This document shows positions 48,706 to 57,961 of a stretch of DNA of 64,000 bases, piece by piece. The notes under the pieces are model-generated. The model was not told where the DNA came from, searched no databases, and saw only the letters and a program-made list of their open reading frames with translations. The DNA comes from Ureibacillus manganicus DSM 26584. GTDB taxonomy: Bacteria > Bacillota > Bacilli > Bacillales_A > Planococcaceae. Made by a program: the position numbers and the translations under genes. The DNA lies in NCBI RefSeq assembly GCF_000772945.1, contig NZ_JPVN01000004.1, positions 62,001 to 126,000 of the forward strand. Reading direction: 5' to 3'. Positions within the stretch are counted from its first letter, which is position 1. Each line of letters begins with the position of its first letter.

Positions 48706-49827
48706 ATGGAAAAGAAAAATTTAGAGCTAGCCATTCAATTACGTCATGAACTACACGCACATCCTGAACTATCCTACCAAGAAGTTTGGACAAAACAGCA
48801 TCTGATGAATTTCTTAAAAGAACATACAACTCGTTTAGAAATTGTCGATCAAGGAAAGTACTTTTACGCAGTCTACCGTGCAGGCGAAGGAAAAAGAAAT
48901 GTAGCATTTCGTGCAGACTTTGATGCTCTTCCTATACCAGAAACAATTGAATTACCATACGGTTCACAAATCCCAGGTGTATCACATAAATGTGGACATG
49001 ATGGGCATTCCGCATCGTTAGCTGGATTCGCTTTGGAAGTTGACCAAAAAGGTGCAGATCATAATGTCTTCTTCTTATTCCAACACGCTGAGGAGACTGG
49101 TCAAGGAGCTATTGAAGCACAAGAATTGATTGATGCTGAGAAAATCGATGAAATTTTTGGCTATCATAATATGTCTGGGTTTCCTGAAGGAATGGTTGGT
49201 GTAATTGATGGGACTGCTCATTGTGCTTCTCGCGGAATGTCCATCGAAATGATTGGCTCACCATCCCACGCAAGTGAACCTGAGAATGGAAAAAACCCTT
49301 CCTTTGCAATTGCCAAAATTATCGATGCGATTCCTCAGTTTACATCAACTGAAAATAACGAAGGTTTAGTGCTATGCACGATCATTCAAATCGATGTTGG
49401 TTCTGAAAATTACGGTATTCAAGCACATACAGGTGCTCTAAGAATGACGATCCGCGCTGAAAAAGAAGTGGAATTAGATCGACTTCAACAAAGCATTGAA
49501 GTACTCACTAAAAAATTATGTGAGGAACAAGGAATAGAAGTTAGCTTTAAATATAATGATATTTTCCCTGAAACGGCAAATCATAAAGAAAGCTCAGATA
49601 AAATTCGCCAAGTGTGTCAGGACATTGGTCTACCTGTTTATGAATTACCAAGGGCTTACCGTGCATCCGAAGACTACGGTTATTATTTAAAGAAAACCAA
49701 AGGCGCATTTTGCTATGTTGGTAATGGAGAAAATTATGCTCCAATCCATACATTCGAATATGACTTCCGTGACGAAAATATAGAAATTGCCGTTGAATTA
49801 TTTAAAGGTTTGGTAGGGACTAAGTAA
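48706..49827 (+). CDS. M20-family N-acyl-amino acid amidohydrolase
   Basis: 373-aa metallohydrolase of the M20D group, which removes acyl or acetyl groups from amino acids. Metal ligands are in SHKCGHDGHSA (about 88-98), QHAEETGQGA (about 129) and the late PIHTFEYDF; RADFDALP and the HELHAHPELSYQE start are also typical. There is no signal peptide, so it is cytosolic. AAGGAG precedes the ATG. It follows the amino acid permease by 140 nt, after a terminator, so a shared role is possible but unproved. Confidence 0.92.
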   Translation: MEKKNLELAIQLRHELHAHPELSYQEVWTKQHLMNFLKEHTTRLEIVDQGKYFYAVYRAGEGKRNVAFRADFDALPIPETIELPYGSQIPGVSHKCGHDGHSASLAGFALEVDQKGADHNVFFLFQHAEETGQGAIEAQELIDAEKIDEIFGYHNMSGFPEGMVGVIDGTAHCASRGMSIEMIGSPSHASEPENGKNPSFAIAKIIDAIPQFTSTENNEGLVLCTIIQIDVGSENYGIQAHTGALRMTIRAEKEVELDRLQQSIEVLTKKLCEEQGIEVSFKYNDIFPETANHKESSDKIRQVCQDIGLPVYELPRAYRASEDYGYYLKKTKGAFCYVGNGENYAPIHTFEYDFRDENIEIAVELFKGLVGTK

Positions 49828-49897
49828 TCCTTATTGTAACTATTGTCTAGCCCATCCCGTCTAAACAAATACGTAAGACATTGGAGGCTTGGTTATT

Positions 49898-51580
49898 TTG
49901 AAAAAACTAATGTATCTGCTAATTATTCTTGTAATCATCAGTGCAGGTATATATATATTTTTACAATTATACGCAACAAATGATATTAACGAAGGCGATG
50001 AGCAACAATCTAAACCTGTGGAAACGAATCACGAAGATATTGCCACAGCTGAAAGCTTTGTTTCTCGTATCGTAACCCTAGCAACTGAAGGCAAAATTAT
50101 TGATGGCCCTTTTCAAGCAGGTAAATCACAAATGAAAGAGATCAATGATTCATTTGGTGAACCTATAATAACGGATCAAACCGTTCTTGGGGATTACACA
50201 ACCTATAAGAATGACGTAACAGTTGGCTATCAAAAGTCACTTGCCTTTGATTTACGCTCATATAACGAAACCTTGCAACAGATTCACCTATCTGATATTA
50301 GAAATGTACAAGGTGAACCTGATGAAACAAGGTATTACAAAGACGAAAATGTCGATCAAATTATTCTAGCTTATAATATAAATTCAAACTATCAATTAAA
50401 ATGGATTCTTCCTAATCCTACGGAACAGCAACCAGATCCAGTCGTTCATCATATTTCTGTTTACACCGAACCACCAATCAGTGAAGAAGTATTAACATTA
50501 CTTCAAAACATGTCACTGGAAGAAAAGATCGGTCAGATGATATTTGCTGGGGTTGATGGTGCAAATTATGATCAAAATGCCGAAAATCTAATCCATCAAT
50601 ATCATGTTGGAGGAATAATCTTCAACAAAAAAAATTTTCTATCAGTTGATCAGACGAATCAATATGTCAATAAAATCAAGTCAGAAAATGCTGCTAAACC
50701 ATTACCTATATTCTTAGGTGTTGACCAAGAAGGAGGGCGTGTAGCAAAACTGCCTGGCGCTCTAACCCCAATACCACCTAGTTTACAAATTGGGAATGTA
50801 GGAAGTTCTGAATTTTCTTATGCTATTGGCAGCCTTCTAGGTAAAGAAGTTAAATCATTTGGTTTTAATATGAACTTTGCACCTGTTTTAGACATTAACA
50901 GCAACCCAAATAATCCGGTTATTGGAGATCGTTCTTTTGGAAATACGGCTAACATTGTAAGTAAGCTTGGTATTGAAACGATGAAAGGGATTCAATCTGA
51001 AGATGTAATAGCAGTCATTAAACACTTCCCTGGTCATGGGGATACTGCAACAGACTCTCATCTTGAGTTACCCCGAGTAAACAAAACCATAGAGGAGTTA
51101 GAGGAGTTGGAACTAGTACCTTTCCGACAAGCGATTCAAGAAGGGGCTGATGTTGTTATGATTGCCCATATTCTATTACCTCAAGTAGACGCGGAGAATC
51201 CTTCCTCAATGTCAAAGGCAATCATTTCAGACCTATTACGTAACCAACTTCAATATGACGGCGTTGTTATAACAGATGATATGACAATGGAGGCTATTAC
51301 AGATCATTATGATATTGGTGCAGCCTCTGTTCAGTCAGTTAAAGCTGGTAGTGACATTATTATGGTTGCTCATGACTATAACAAAGTAACTTCTGCATTT
51401 AGGGCCATTCAAAAAGCTGTTGAAAATGGTGAAATCTCAGAAGAACGCATTAACGACAGTGTTGTAAGAATTATTCAACTTAAGGAAAAATATCAACTCA
51501 AAGACGATCAAATTGAAAGTGTTGATGTAAACGCACTTAATCAACAAATTCAATCTGTGTTAAATAAACATTACTACTAA
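49898..51580 (+). CDS. membrane-anchored DUF4309-GH3 fusion, beta-N-acetylhexosaminidase type
   Basis: 560 aa from the TTG at 49898 (GGAGG 10 nt upstream; the TTG at 49889 is too close). A signal anchor (MKKLMYLLIILVIISAGIYI) is followed at about 45-190 by a domain resembling DUF4309 (FQAGKSQMKEINDSFGEP), then a GH3 domain (about 200-540). The GH3 part shows the NagZ-type dyad KHFPGHGDTATDSHLELP and the nucleophile Asp in VVITDDMTMEAI. It probably trims GlcNAc from muropeptides outside the membrane. The extra N-terminal domain is unusual. Confidence 0.88.
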   Translation: MKKLMYLLIILVIISAGIYIFLQLYATNDINEGDEQQSKPVETNHEDIATAESFVSRIVTLATEGKIIDGPFQAGKSQMKEINDSFGEPIITDQTVLGDYTTYKNDVTVGYQKSLAFDLRSYNETLQQIHLSDIRNVQGEPDETRYYKDENVDQIILAYNINSNYQLKWILPNPTEQQPDPVVHHISVYTEPPISEEVLTLLQNMSLEEKIGQMIFAGVDGANYDQNAENLIHQYHVGGIIFNKKNFLSVDQTNQYVNKIKSENAAKPLPIFLGVDQEGGRVAKLPGALTPIPPSLQIGNVGSSEFSYAIGSLLGKEVKSFGFNMNFAPVLDINSNPNNPVIGDRSFGNTANIVSKLGIETMKGIQSEDVIAVIKHFPGHGDTATDSHLELPRVNKTIEELEELELVPFRQAIQEGADVVMIAHILLPQVDAENPSSMSKAIISDLLRNQLQYDGVVITDDMTMEAITDHYDIGAASVQSVKAGSDIIMVAHDYNKVTSAFRAIQKAVENGEISEERINDSVVRIIQLKEKYQLKDDQIESVDVNALNQQIQSVLNKHYY

Positions 51581-51630
51581 TATAGGGACATCTGTCTCGT
51601 TGTTGTATATAGTAAAGTTAGGTGATGACC

Positions 51631-52389
51631 ATGAATACAAAAATGTATTTTAATAATGAGAAGCTTCTCGCTGGGATTACGTTAAAAAATCCATCAGAGT
51701 TAGAATTTAATAATATGGCCCTTCATGTTTGTGAGAATGAAGAAGATATTCTCCATAATCGTTTGGAACTTGCAAATCTGCTTCAGTGCAACATTGAAGA
51801 TTTTGTTTGTGCAAACCAAACACATAGTGCAAATGTCCATAAAGTAACATTAAAAGATAAAGGCCGTGGTGCTACAAAACAAACCACTGCTATTCCTGAT
51901 ACAGATGCACTTTATACTTATGAACCAAACATTTTGTTATGCTCTTTTACTGCAGACTGCGTGCCTGTAATTTTTCATCATGAAGAAAAAGGGCTCGTTG
52001 GTGTAATCCATTCTGGTTGGCAAGGAACCGTAAAGGAAATCACACGAAAAGTCTTCAATCAACTAGTGAATGATGAAGGATGTGATGCTAAAGGATTCCA
52101 AGTTATCTTAGGGCCAGCATTAAGTCAAGAAAAATTCGAAGTAGATGAAGATGTCTATCTTCGTTTTAAAGATTTAGGTTATGCAGATGATTTCATGTAT
52201 TACAACAATGAGTCACATAAATACCATATAGATAATCAAAAAACAGTGAAGAAACAATTGGAACTTGCAGGGATTCCAAGCGAAAATATCACAATAGATG
52301 CTACATGTACTTTTTTAACTGAAGTAGGGTTTTCTTACAGACAGGATAAGAAAAGCGGAAGACATTTGAGCTTTATAATGAGAAAATAG
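51631..52389 (+). CDS. pgeF: peptidoglycan editing factor / polyphenol oxidase family (YlmD-like)
   Basis: 252 aa from the ATG at 51631, with AGGTGA 5 nt upstream. Metal ligands of the family are the His of NQTHSANVH, the Cys of FTADCVPV and the His of VIHSGWQGTVKEI. The E. coli member removes L-Ser wrongly placed in UDP-MurNAc; other members are reported as purine nucleoside phosphorylases or oxidases, so the activity is open. It follows the GH3 gene by 50 nt, probably in one unit. Confidence 0.9.
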   Translation: MNTKMYFNNEKLLAGITLKNPSELEFNNMALHVCENEEDILHNRLELANLLQCNIEDFVCANQTHSANVHKVTLKDKGRGATKQTTAIPDTDALYTYEPNILLCSFTADCVPVIFHHEEKGLVGVIHSGWQGTVKEITRKVFNQLVNDEGCDAKGFQVILGPALSQEKFEVDEDVYLRFKDLGYADDFMYYNNESHKYHIDNQKTVKKQLELAGIPSENITIDATCTFLTEVGFSYRQDKKSGRHLSFIMRK

Positions 52390-52400
52390 ACCAAAAATAA

Positions 52401-52434
52401 AAGGTAGAACCCTAGTCATTGGATTCTACCTTTT
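52401..52434. terminator. bidirectional terminator after pgeF and the ABC operon
   Basis: The stem AAAAGGTAGAA(CC) / (GG)ATTCTACCTTTT with a short loop has T-rich and A-rich flanks. It lies between the convergent pgeF and ABC transporter units. Confidence 0.82.
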
Positions 52435-52506
52435 CGCTTTGTTGAACCATTATTAACACACTTATTTTCATTGAAGCTTTCATAATTAACCTGCTCTCTA
52501 TTTGTC

Positions 52507-53178
52507 CTATAATCTATCTACCTGAACTCCATTGTTCGTTAGTAGATTTGTATAAAACGGATCCTGTCCAATGGCATACACTCGGTCACAAAACGTAGTA
52601 ATTTCATTCATATCATGGGATGTATATAAAATGATTTTACCTTGCTCTTTCGCTAGCTTGACTAGGTACTTGCCGATTTCATTTTTTGACTTCATATCAA
52701 TACCGACTGTTGGTTCATCAAGTAGGATTAACATAGGGTCGTGTAGCAAACTGATGGCTATGTTTAACTTGCGTTTCATACCACCCGACAATGATTTAAC
52801 TGGCTCTTTCCACTGCTCTAGCTGCATATTAAGACAAAGCTGTCGGCATTCCTCTTTTGTTCGCTTTTTCCAAGATAGTTTCGAAAAAAATAACATATTT
52901 TGTTCAACAGTGAATTCTTCCCACAGGGAGAGTTCTTGCGGAACATAACCTACGATTTTACGAATATCTTCTACTTTTCTTCCATAGATATAATCGCCCA
53001 ATTGCACTGTACCTTTAGTGGCTTTTGTTATTGTAGCTAGAATATTTAACATCGTTGACTTTCCGGCACCATTTTCTCCAACGAGCCCAACAACTTCCCC
53101 TCTATTTAGCAAAAAGGAGACTTGGTTTAATATCTTCTTCTTCCCATAGCTTTTCTCTAAATCTACTACCTTAAGCAT
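52507..53178 (-). CDS. ABC transporter ATP-binding protein
   Basis: 223-aa ATPase of a drug/sodium-export-type (ABC-2) system. Walker A is GENGAGKST (about 37), the signature is LSGGMKRKLN, Walker B is LILLDEPTVGID and the H-loop is YTSHDM. It overlaps the upstream permease gene by 8 nt and is the last gene of a four-gene operon. It is short, with no C-terminal extension. Confidence 0.93.
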   Translation of the reverse strand: MLKVVDLEKSYGKKKILNQVSFLLNRGEVVGLVGENGAGKSTMLNILATITKATKGTVQLGDYIYGRKVEDIRKIVGYVPQELSLWEEFTVEQNMLFFSKLSWKKRTKEECRQLCLNMQLEQWKEPVKSLSGGMKRKLNIAISLLHDPMLILLDEPTVGIDMKSKNEIGKYLVKLAKEQGKIILYTSHDMNEITTFCDRVYAIGQDPFYTNLLTNNGVQVDRL

Positions 53179-54316
53179 GTAACTTGTCTCCCTTCATATA
53201 CCAAATAAAGAACCAACCTAAAAGGACGACTAACCATACATATGGAATTTGTTCGGTTAATAAGCTCGTTATTGGACTAAGGTATTCTACCCAACTCCAA
53301 TAATTCTTTAGCCCATCAATTGGGATGATTGCTCCACTTAGAATCATAAAGACTAATGCCAAGCCAAAGGAACCTACATAATACATTAATGATTGTTTAA
53401 ATAGATTCACAAATAAAAATGCCAGCAAGTTTATAACTAACTCAAACAATAAGAACGATTTCCAAAATGGCAAAGAAATTGGTTCATTTAATAAATTACT
53501 TAATAAAAGCAATGATCCCCCATCTATAATCATTTTTCCTACTGTATAAAATACGAAACTAGTAAAAGCAAATCTTTTAAAGCTTGTGGATGTGAATAGC
53601 CATCTTATATGTAGCTCTTGCCTCTTTTCTTTTAACACCCAATCGAAAATAAAAAAGGTGGATATTAAACTGAAAAATGCCCATATTCCCCATGTATGGA
53701 AAATTGGTAATACTTCACCTTCAGTAGTTTGAATCGGTTGATTCTGGTAAGAAAAACTTGTACCTAACAACTGTCGTGATTCTTGTTTTTCAATACTTGC
53801 CTGTACTACTTCTTGCCAATTCCATTCTTCATCCGCACTATATTCTCTAAAAAGGTCTTTTACTTCGTATGCAGCCTTCATTCGAGATACATCATCCTGT
53901 ACATAGGAAGTGATCAGTTCCTTCACAGCAAAATAAGCGTAGGATCGATTAGAAGAATATGCCTCAATTAATTGACTTCTCTTTCCATCCATTATTATTT
54001 TTTCATAACGGTCATGCAAAACAAATACGCTATCTAACTCGTGCTTTTCTAATTCATTTATTGCCTCTCGTTCGTTTAAAAGTATTACGTCTATGTAGGA
54101 TACTTCTTTCAGTTGGTCGATTAATTGACTTGAAAGCCCTGATTCTTTCCCAACTACAAGGCCAACAGGGATTTTTGAATCTTCTCCCCAAACACCTATA
54201 AATTTAACGGTTAGTAGCGTGAATAGGAAAGGGAAAACTAACCAAAAGGTAAGGTTCTTCCAATCTTTCTTAAGCCTTATCATTCTTGTATATAAAATGC
54301 CCTTCAACTCACCCAC
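53171..54316 (-). CDS. ABC-2 permease 2
   Basis: 381-aa permease. After one N-terminal span (LTFWLVFPFLFTLLTVKFIG) comes an extracytoplasmic domain of about 170 residues (VGLVVGKESGLSSQLIDQLK onward), then about five spans from residue 205. This is the ABC2_membrane_3 layout. It overlaps the other permease by 13 nt and the ATPase by 8 nt, so the three are coupled. It is diverged from permease 1, suggesting a heterodimeric pore. Confidence 0.85.
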   Translation of the reverse strand: MGELKGILYTRMIRLKKDWKNLTFWLVFPFLFTLLTVKFIGVWGEDSKIPVGLVVGKESGLSSQLIDQLKEVSYIDVILLNEREAINELEKHELDSVFVLHDRYEKIIMDGKRSQLIEAYSSNRSYAYFAVKELITSYVQDDVSRMKAAYEVKDLFREYSADEEWNWQEVVQASIEKQESRQLLGTSFSYQNQPIQTTEGEVLPIFHTWGIWAFFSLISTFFIFDWVLKEKRQELHIRWLFTSTSFKRFAFTSFVFYTVGKMIIDGGSLLLLSNLLNEPISLPFWKSFLLFELVINLLAFLFVNLFKQSLMYYVGSFGLALVFMILSGAIIPIDGLKNYWSWVEYLSPITSLLTEQIPYVWLVVLLGWFFIWYMKGDKLHA

Positions 54317-55542
54317 CTCTCTTTAACAAAGGTCGATATCCATAATATGATAAAGCCAATAATTGTCGTGATTGTTAAGGAAGTATATTCCGCATAGTTC
54401 CTACCTTCTAAAGCTATATCAGTGATCCAATTAAATGTCTCATGTGAAAAGATGAAGGGTAAATAATCCTGCAAAGAAATTGGCAAATAAATCGACGGAA
54501 TAATGGAACCACTAGTAATAATTACAGAGAACAAAAATATTACTTGGATAAGAATTGCCATCTTCTTAGTCTTAATCCAAACATCGATGATTGATATCCC
54601 GACTAACAGTATGAATCCATAAAGAGTTAAGTAATGTAGCAATCTTAAATAATCAATTATATATAGCTCAAATGTAAAATAGTTCGTTATTGCTATTAAC
54701 CCAATCAATGCGAGTACAACACTACTAGCAAATGAAACAATAATCCGAGCTAAAATTTTTTGCCAGATCGTAACACCAAATAATTTGAGTCTTATAATCA
54801 AAGATATCGATTCATCTTTTCTTAATAATTCATAAAAACCAAACAGCCATATCGTGAAGGCAAGGAACCAACCAGAAAACGTAAAGAAATGGATTGGTGA
54901 AGATGTTGCAAGATTTGTAACTGTTTTTTCTTTTACTAATTGATCTTTACCTAAGGTGAAAAGTGTAAATTCCATAAATAGTTCGTATCGATAGGATTGA
55001 AATTCCGAGTCAGACATGTTTGTTTTTCTTGCGTAATCATAAACCGTTAATATATTTGCTTGTGCGGATTCTATGTATCTTGTAAAACTTTCGACTAGCT
55101 CTTTTACAATAAAGCTATTTGTTGTTTGTTGCGGATTTCCAACGATTGGAATAGTAAGTGATTCCCCATTGTACATACTTTCTGTAAAATGTTTTGGCAA
55201 GATGATATATGCGCTAATCCTGTTATCTTCGATTTGCTTCTTTGCTTCTTCTTCATCCATCAGGTTCATTTCAATCGTTCCGTCATGACTAAAGCTAGTC
55301 TTTAGGAAGCTACTTATCATTTTCGTTTCTTCTGTTTGATCATCATCTACTAGTGCGACATTTATTTTCGAGTTAGTAGATGTATCTATTAACGATATAA
55401 CCATAAATGCACCAATTGAAATGATGAAAATAGGAAATACAAAAAGCAGAAGAAGTGATTTCCACTTCTTCTGTAGCTGTCTTAAATATTGATAAATGAA
55501 AAATAGTATATTATTAATCTTTCTCAAGGGGTAATCACCCAT
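54304..55542 (-). CDS. ABC-2 permease 1
   Basis: 412-aa permease with one N-terminal span (LLLLFVFPIFIISIGAFMVI), an extracytoplasmic domain (residues 55-200, starting VALVDDDQTEETKMISSFL) and a C-terminal bundle of about five spans. The start is not secure: the ATG at 55542 has only a distant AGGA, and a TTG five codons in is an alternative. It begins 4 nt after the Gln/Asn-rich gene stop. Confidence 0.85.
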   Translation of the reverse strand: MGDYPLRKINNILFFIYQYLRQLQKKWKSLLLLFVFPIFIISIGAFMVISLIDTSTNSKINVALVDDDQTEETKMISSFLKTSFSHDGTIEMNLMDEEEAKKQIEDNRISAYIILPKHFTESMYNGESLTIPIVGNPQQTTNSFIVKELVESFTRYIESAQANILTVYDYARKTNMSDSEFQSYRYELFMEFTLFTLGKDQLVKEKTVTNLATSSPIHFFTFSGWFLAFTIWLFGFYELLRKDESISLIIRLKLFGVTIWQKILARIIVSFASSVVLALIGLIAITNYFTFELYIIDYLRLLHYLTLYGFILLVGISIIDVWIKTKKMAILIQVIFLFSVIITSGSIIPSIYLPISLQDYLPFIFSHETFNWITDIALEGRNYAEYTSLTITTIIGFIILWISTFVKERWVS

Positions 55543-55546
55543 TCAT

Positions 55547-57532
55547 TTAATAGAGTCCTAACTCAAAGTAGAGGTTCATAGCCCAGCTTTGTGCTGCAGT
55601 AAGGAAATCTTCTGTCATGTATCTTTCAATTTCATCTGAACTCATTGACCCAATGTCGACAAGATTATTCGATGGAATATCTACATTTTTAATAAATGAT
55701 CCTGCCTCATCCACTGTGATTGCAATATCATATTCATACGATCCGATTCCAAATCTATGTTCACCTTCCATTGAATCGCCTTTATACGAAGAATTACCTT
55801 CCCAGAAGAGTTCAAATTCATCCCACTCATCTTGGAAATACAATGTACGATAGAATGTACGGTCCCTTCCATTTAAATCTTCCGAACCTTCATAAGTAAA
55901 TCCTGTTCCATAGTCATCTAACAATGTAACTTCATCATTAAATTTACCATTATTAGAAGATAGATCCCCTGCGAAGTATAAGCTTTCGCCTTCCATCTCT
56001 AAAGTATAATCCCATTGTACTTTTTCAGTTGTAAATTGACGAGTTCCCTCTACCTTAAATTCACCAATTTCTAATTCACTTTTAACAACTGTATCTGCAT
56101 TTACCCATACAGTATAGTTAATGCCTGTTGGAATATCTGTATTTTTAAGCTCTGCAATTGCAGTATCTAAACCTTCATTAATATTAATATCAAAGTCATC
56201 TTCAAAAGAACCAGCTGCACCTGTTGCGTTTTTCACTGTTTCAAGAATAATGTCTTCAAATTTCGGGTCGTTTTTAGCCTTTTCAAGTACTTTGACTAAT
56301 ACATCTCTAATTTGATCGCCACTAAGTTCCATTGAAATCTTGTTTGCTTGTAAGTTACTTCCAAATACATTTACGTCCTCAGAAGCTTCTTTAAATGCCT
56401 CTTGTGGAATTGAGTTATAGAAGAATAATAAATATTCTTTTACTAAGTAATCCTGATTTTCTTTTGAAAATACGTTTTTACCCATCCAATCAGATAGGCC
56501 AAGTGTTTCTGTACCTTCATAATAAGGATCTAAAGATTTCATAAAGTTACCGAAGTCTTCATCTTTCAATTGAAGAATATCGTCCGTGAATGGGAAGCCA
56601 AACATTAACTCTTTTGTTGTAATATAAGCTGAAAGATTATCGATTTTAACTCCATTTACATCTGCACCTAAATCTGCCTTCAAAACTTGCTTATTAGGAT
56701 CCATTTGAACACCTAGTGTCAGTGAGGAGTTACTTAATATTTCTGCAACCATTTCATCTTCATAACTATAGAACTCTCCATCAACGGATGCTCCGACTTG
56801 ATATGTATATTCGGTTGGTGTTGTTTCTGCTTTTTTAGCCCATTCTAGTTCTGGTTGGTAACGACTTTCAAATGCTTTATTTAGTTGGCCCCATGAGTTT
56901 AATTCAGCAAGTAATAGTCGATCTTTCGGTGTTTTTTGCATATTGAAGAATGCAAATACACCACCACCAACTAATAATAATGCAAAAATAGCACTGATAA
57001 TTGTTACAGTTAATTTTTTCGATTTTGGCTTCTTCGGTTTTGGGTTTTGGTTAGCAAATTGGTTTGGATTGCCATATTGATTTTGTTGGTTTCCAAACTG
57101 GTTTGGTTGATTTCCGTATTGATTTTGCTGCCCAAACTGGTTTGGTTGATTTCCATATTGGTTTTGCTGCCCAAACTGGTTTGGTTGATTTCCATATTGA
57201 TTTTGATTCACAAATTGATTTGGAGTTTGACCTTGGTATTGATTTTGATTTGGATTCCAATATTTGTCCTGATCATTATATTGGCCAGGATTTTGATTTG
57301 GATTTACATTTTGGTCTTGATTTGGGTACTGATTAGAGTTCGCATATTGATTTTGATTTGGGTACTGATTGGGGTTCACGTATTGGTTTTGGTGATCAAA
57401 CTGATTTGAATTTCCAAATTGGTTTTGGTTTTGGTTTCCGTAATAATTGGAATTTATGTTTCCATCATTATTTGAATTCGACCCTTGATTTGGATTTTCA
57501 TTTTGGTTTGGATTTTGATTATCCTCGTTCAT
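55547..57532 (-). CDS. membrane-anchored protein with Gln/Asn-rich prion-like N-terminus
   Basis: 661 aa. Residues 1-164 are almost only Asn, Gln, Pro, Tyr, Phe and Gly, including near-identical NQYGNQPNQFGQQ units at 111-150. A basic KPKKPKSKK stretch (165-173) and one membrane span (174-196) follow. Residues 200-661 form an outside domain with beta-rich repeats and no family I recognise. The positive-inside rule puts the Gln/Asn-rich arm in the cytoplasm. It is the first gene of the operon with two ABC-2 permeases and an ATPase, so it may regulate or be a partner of the exporter. Confidence 0.85.
   Translation of the reverse strand: MNEDNQNPNQNENPNQGSNSNNDGNINSNYYGNQNQNQFGNSNQFDHQNQYVNPNQYPNQNQYANSNQYPNQDQNVNPNQNPGQYNDQDKYWNPNQNQYQGQTPNQFVNQNQYGNQPNQFGQQNQYGNQPNQFGQQNQYGNQPNQFGNQQNQYGNPNQFANQNPKPKKPKSKKLTVTIISAIFALLLVGGGVFAFFNMQKTPKDRLLLAELNSWGQLNKAFESRYQPELEWAKKAETTPTEYTYQVGASVDGEFYSYEDEMVAEILSNSSLTLGVQMDPNKQVLKADLGADVNGVKIDNLSAYITTKELMFGFPFTDDILQLKDEDFGNFMKSLDPYYEGTETLGLSDWMGKNVFSKENQDYLVKEYLLFFYNSIPQEAFKEASEDVNVFGSNLQANKISMELSGDQIRDVLVKVLEKAKNDPKFEDIILETVKNATGAAGSFEDDFDININEGLDTAIAELKNTDIPTGINYTVWVNADTVVKSELEIGEFKVEGTRQFTTEKVQWDYTLEMEGESLYFAGDLSSNNGKFNDEVTLLDDYGTGFTYEGSEDLNGRDRTFYRTLYFQDEWDEFELFWEGNSSYKGDSMEGEHRFGIGSYEYDIAITVDEAGSFIKNVDIPSNNLVDIGSMSSDEIERYMTEDFLTAAQSWAMNLYFELGLY
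57083..57202 (-). repeat. 39-bp tandem coding repeats
   Basis: Three near-identical copies of about 39-42 bp code for NQYGNQPNQFGQQ in the membrane-anchored Gln/Asn-rich protein, followed by a diverged copy. The whole units keep frame, so copy number can change protein length without disruption. Confidence 0.8.
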
Positions 57533-57961
57533 TTAAATCCTCCTTAATGTTTTTACCATTCATACTCTTAACAATTACACCTTGGCATGATTTTATCGAG
57601 ATTCACAATAAAATCATTATAAATATCTGTAGCATCCACTTGAGGTATATTAACTTCAGTTATACTGTGCTTTTTTTCCACGAAATGTTTTCGTTAATGT
57701 AGTTGAGTAAATGTATATTAATAGTTTACTAGTTTGAAGTTAATTGAATAATCCCCCGTATCATTATAAAGGTAATTCCAAAAAAATGGAACGTTTCCAG
57801 TGTAAACAAATATTTACACTTAAGTAAAAGTTTAATATATTATCGTTCGAGTTTATATAGGAAAAATTTAGGATAACCATAGGCCCTTTTTTCCTTCATA
57901 ATTTTCTTAATATCAAGAACATATATTACAATGTTCATCATAGTTTGAAGGGGGCTATGTT
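57533..57961. other. 429-bp divergent spacer
   Basis: AT-rich spacer between the Gln/Asn-rich gene and sleL, with no ORF of merit. CATATATTA at 57920-57928 fits the -10 (CATANNNTA) of mother-cell sigma-K/E promoters, about 35 nt before sleL; a clear -35 was not seen. The promoter for the ABC operon must lie at the left side. Confidence 0.4.

Noticed and set aside
57010-57409. Repetitive ORFs on both strands within the Gln/Asn-rich gene
   Set aside because: They are shadows of the low-complexity coding region.
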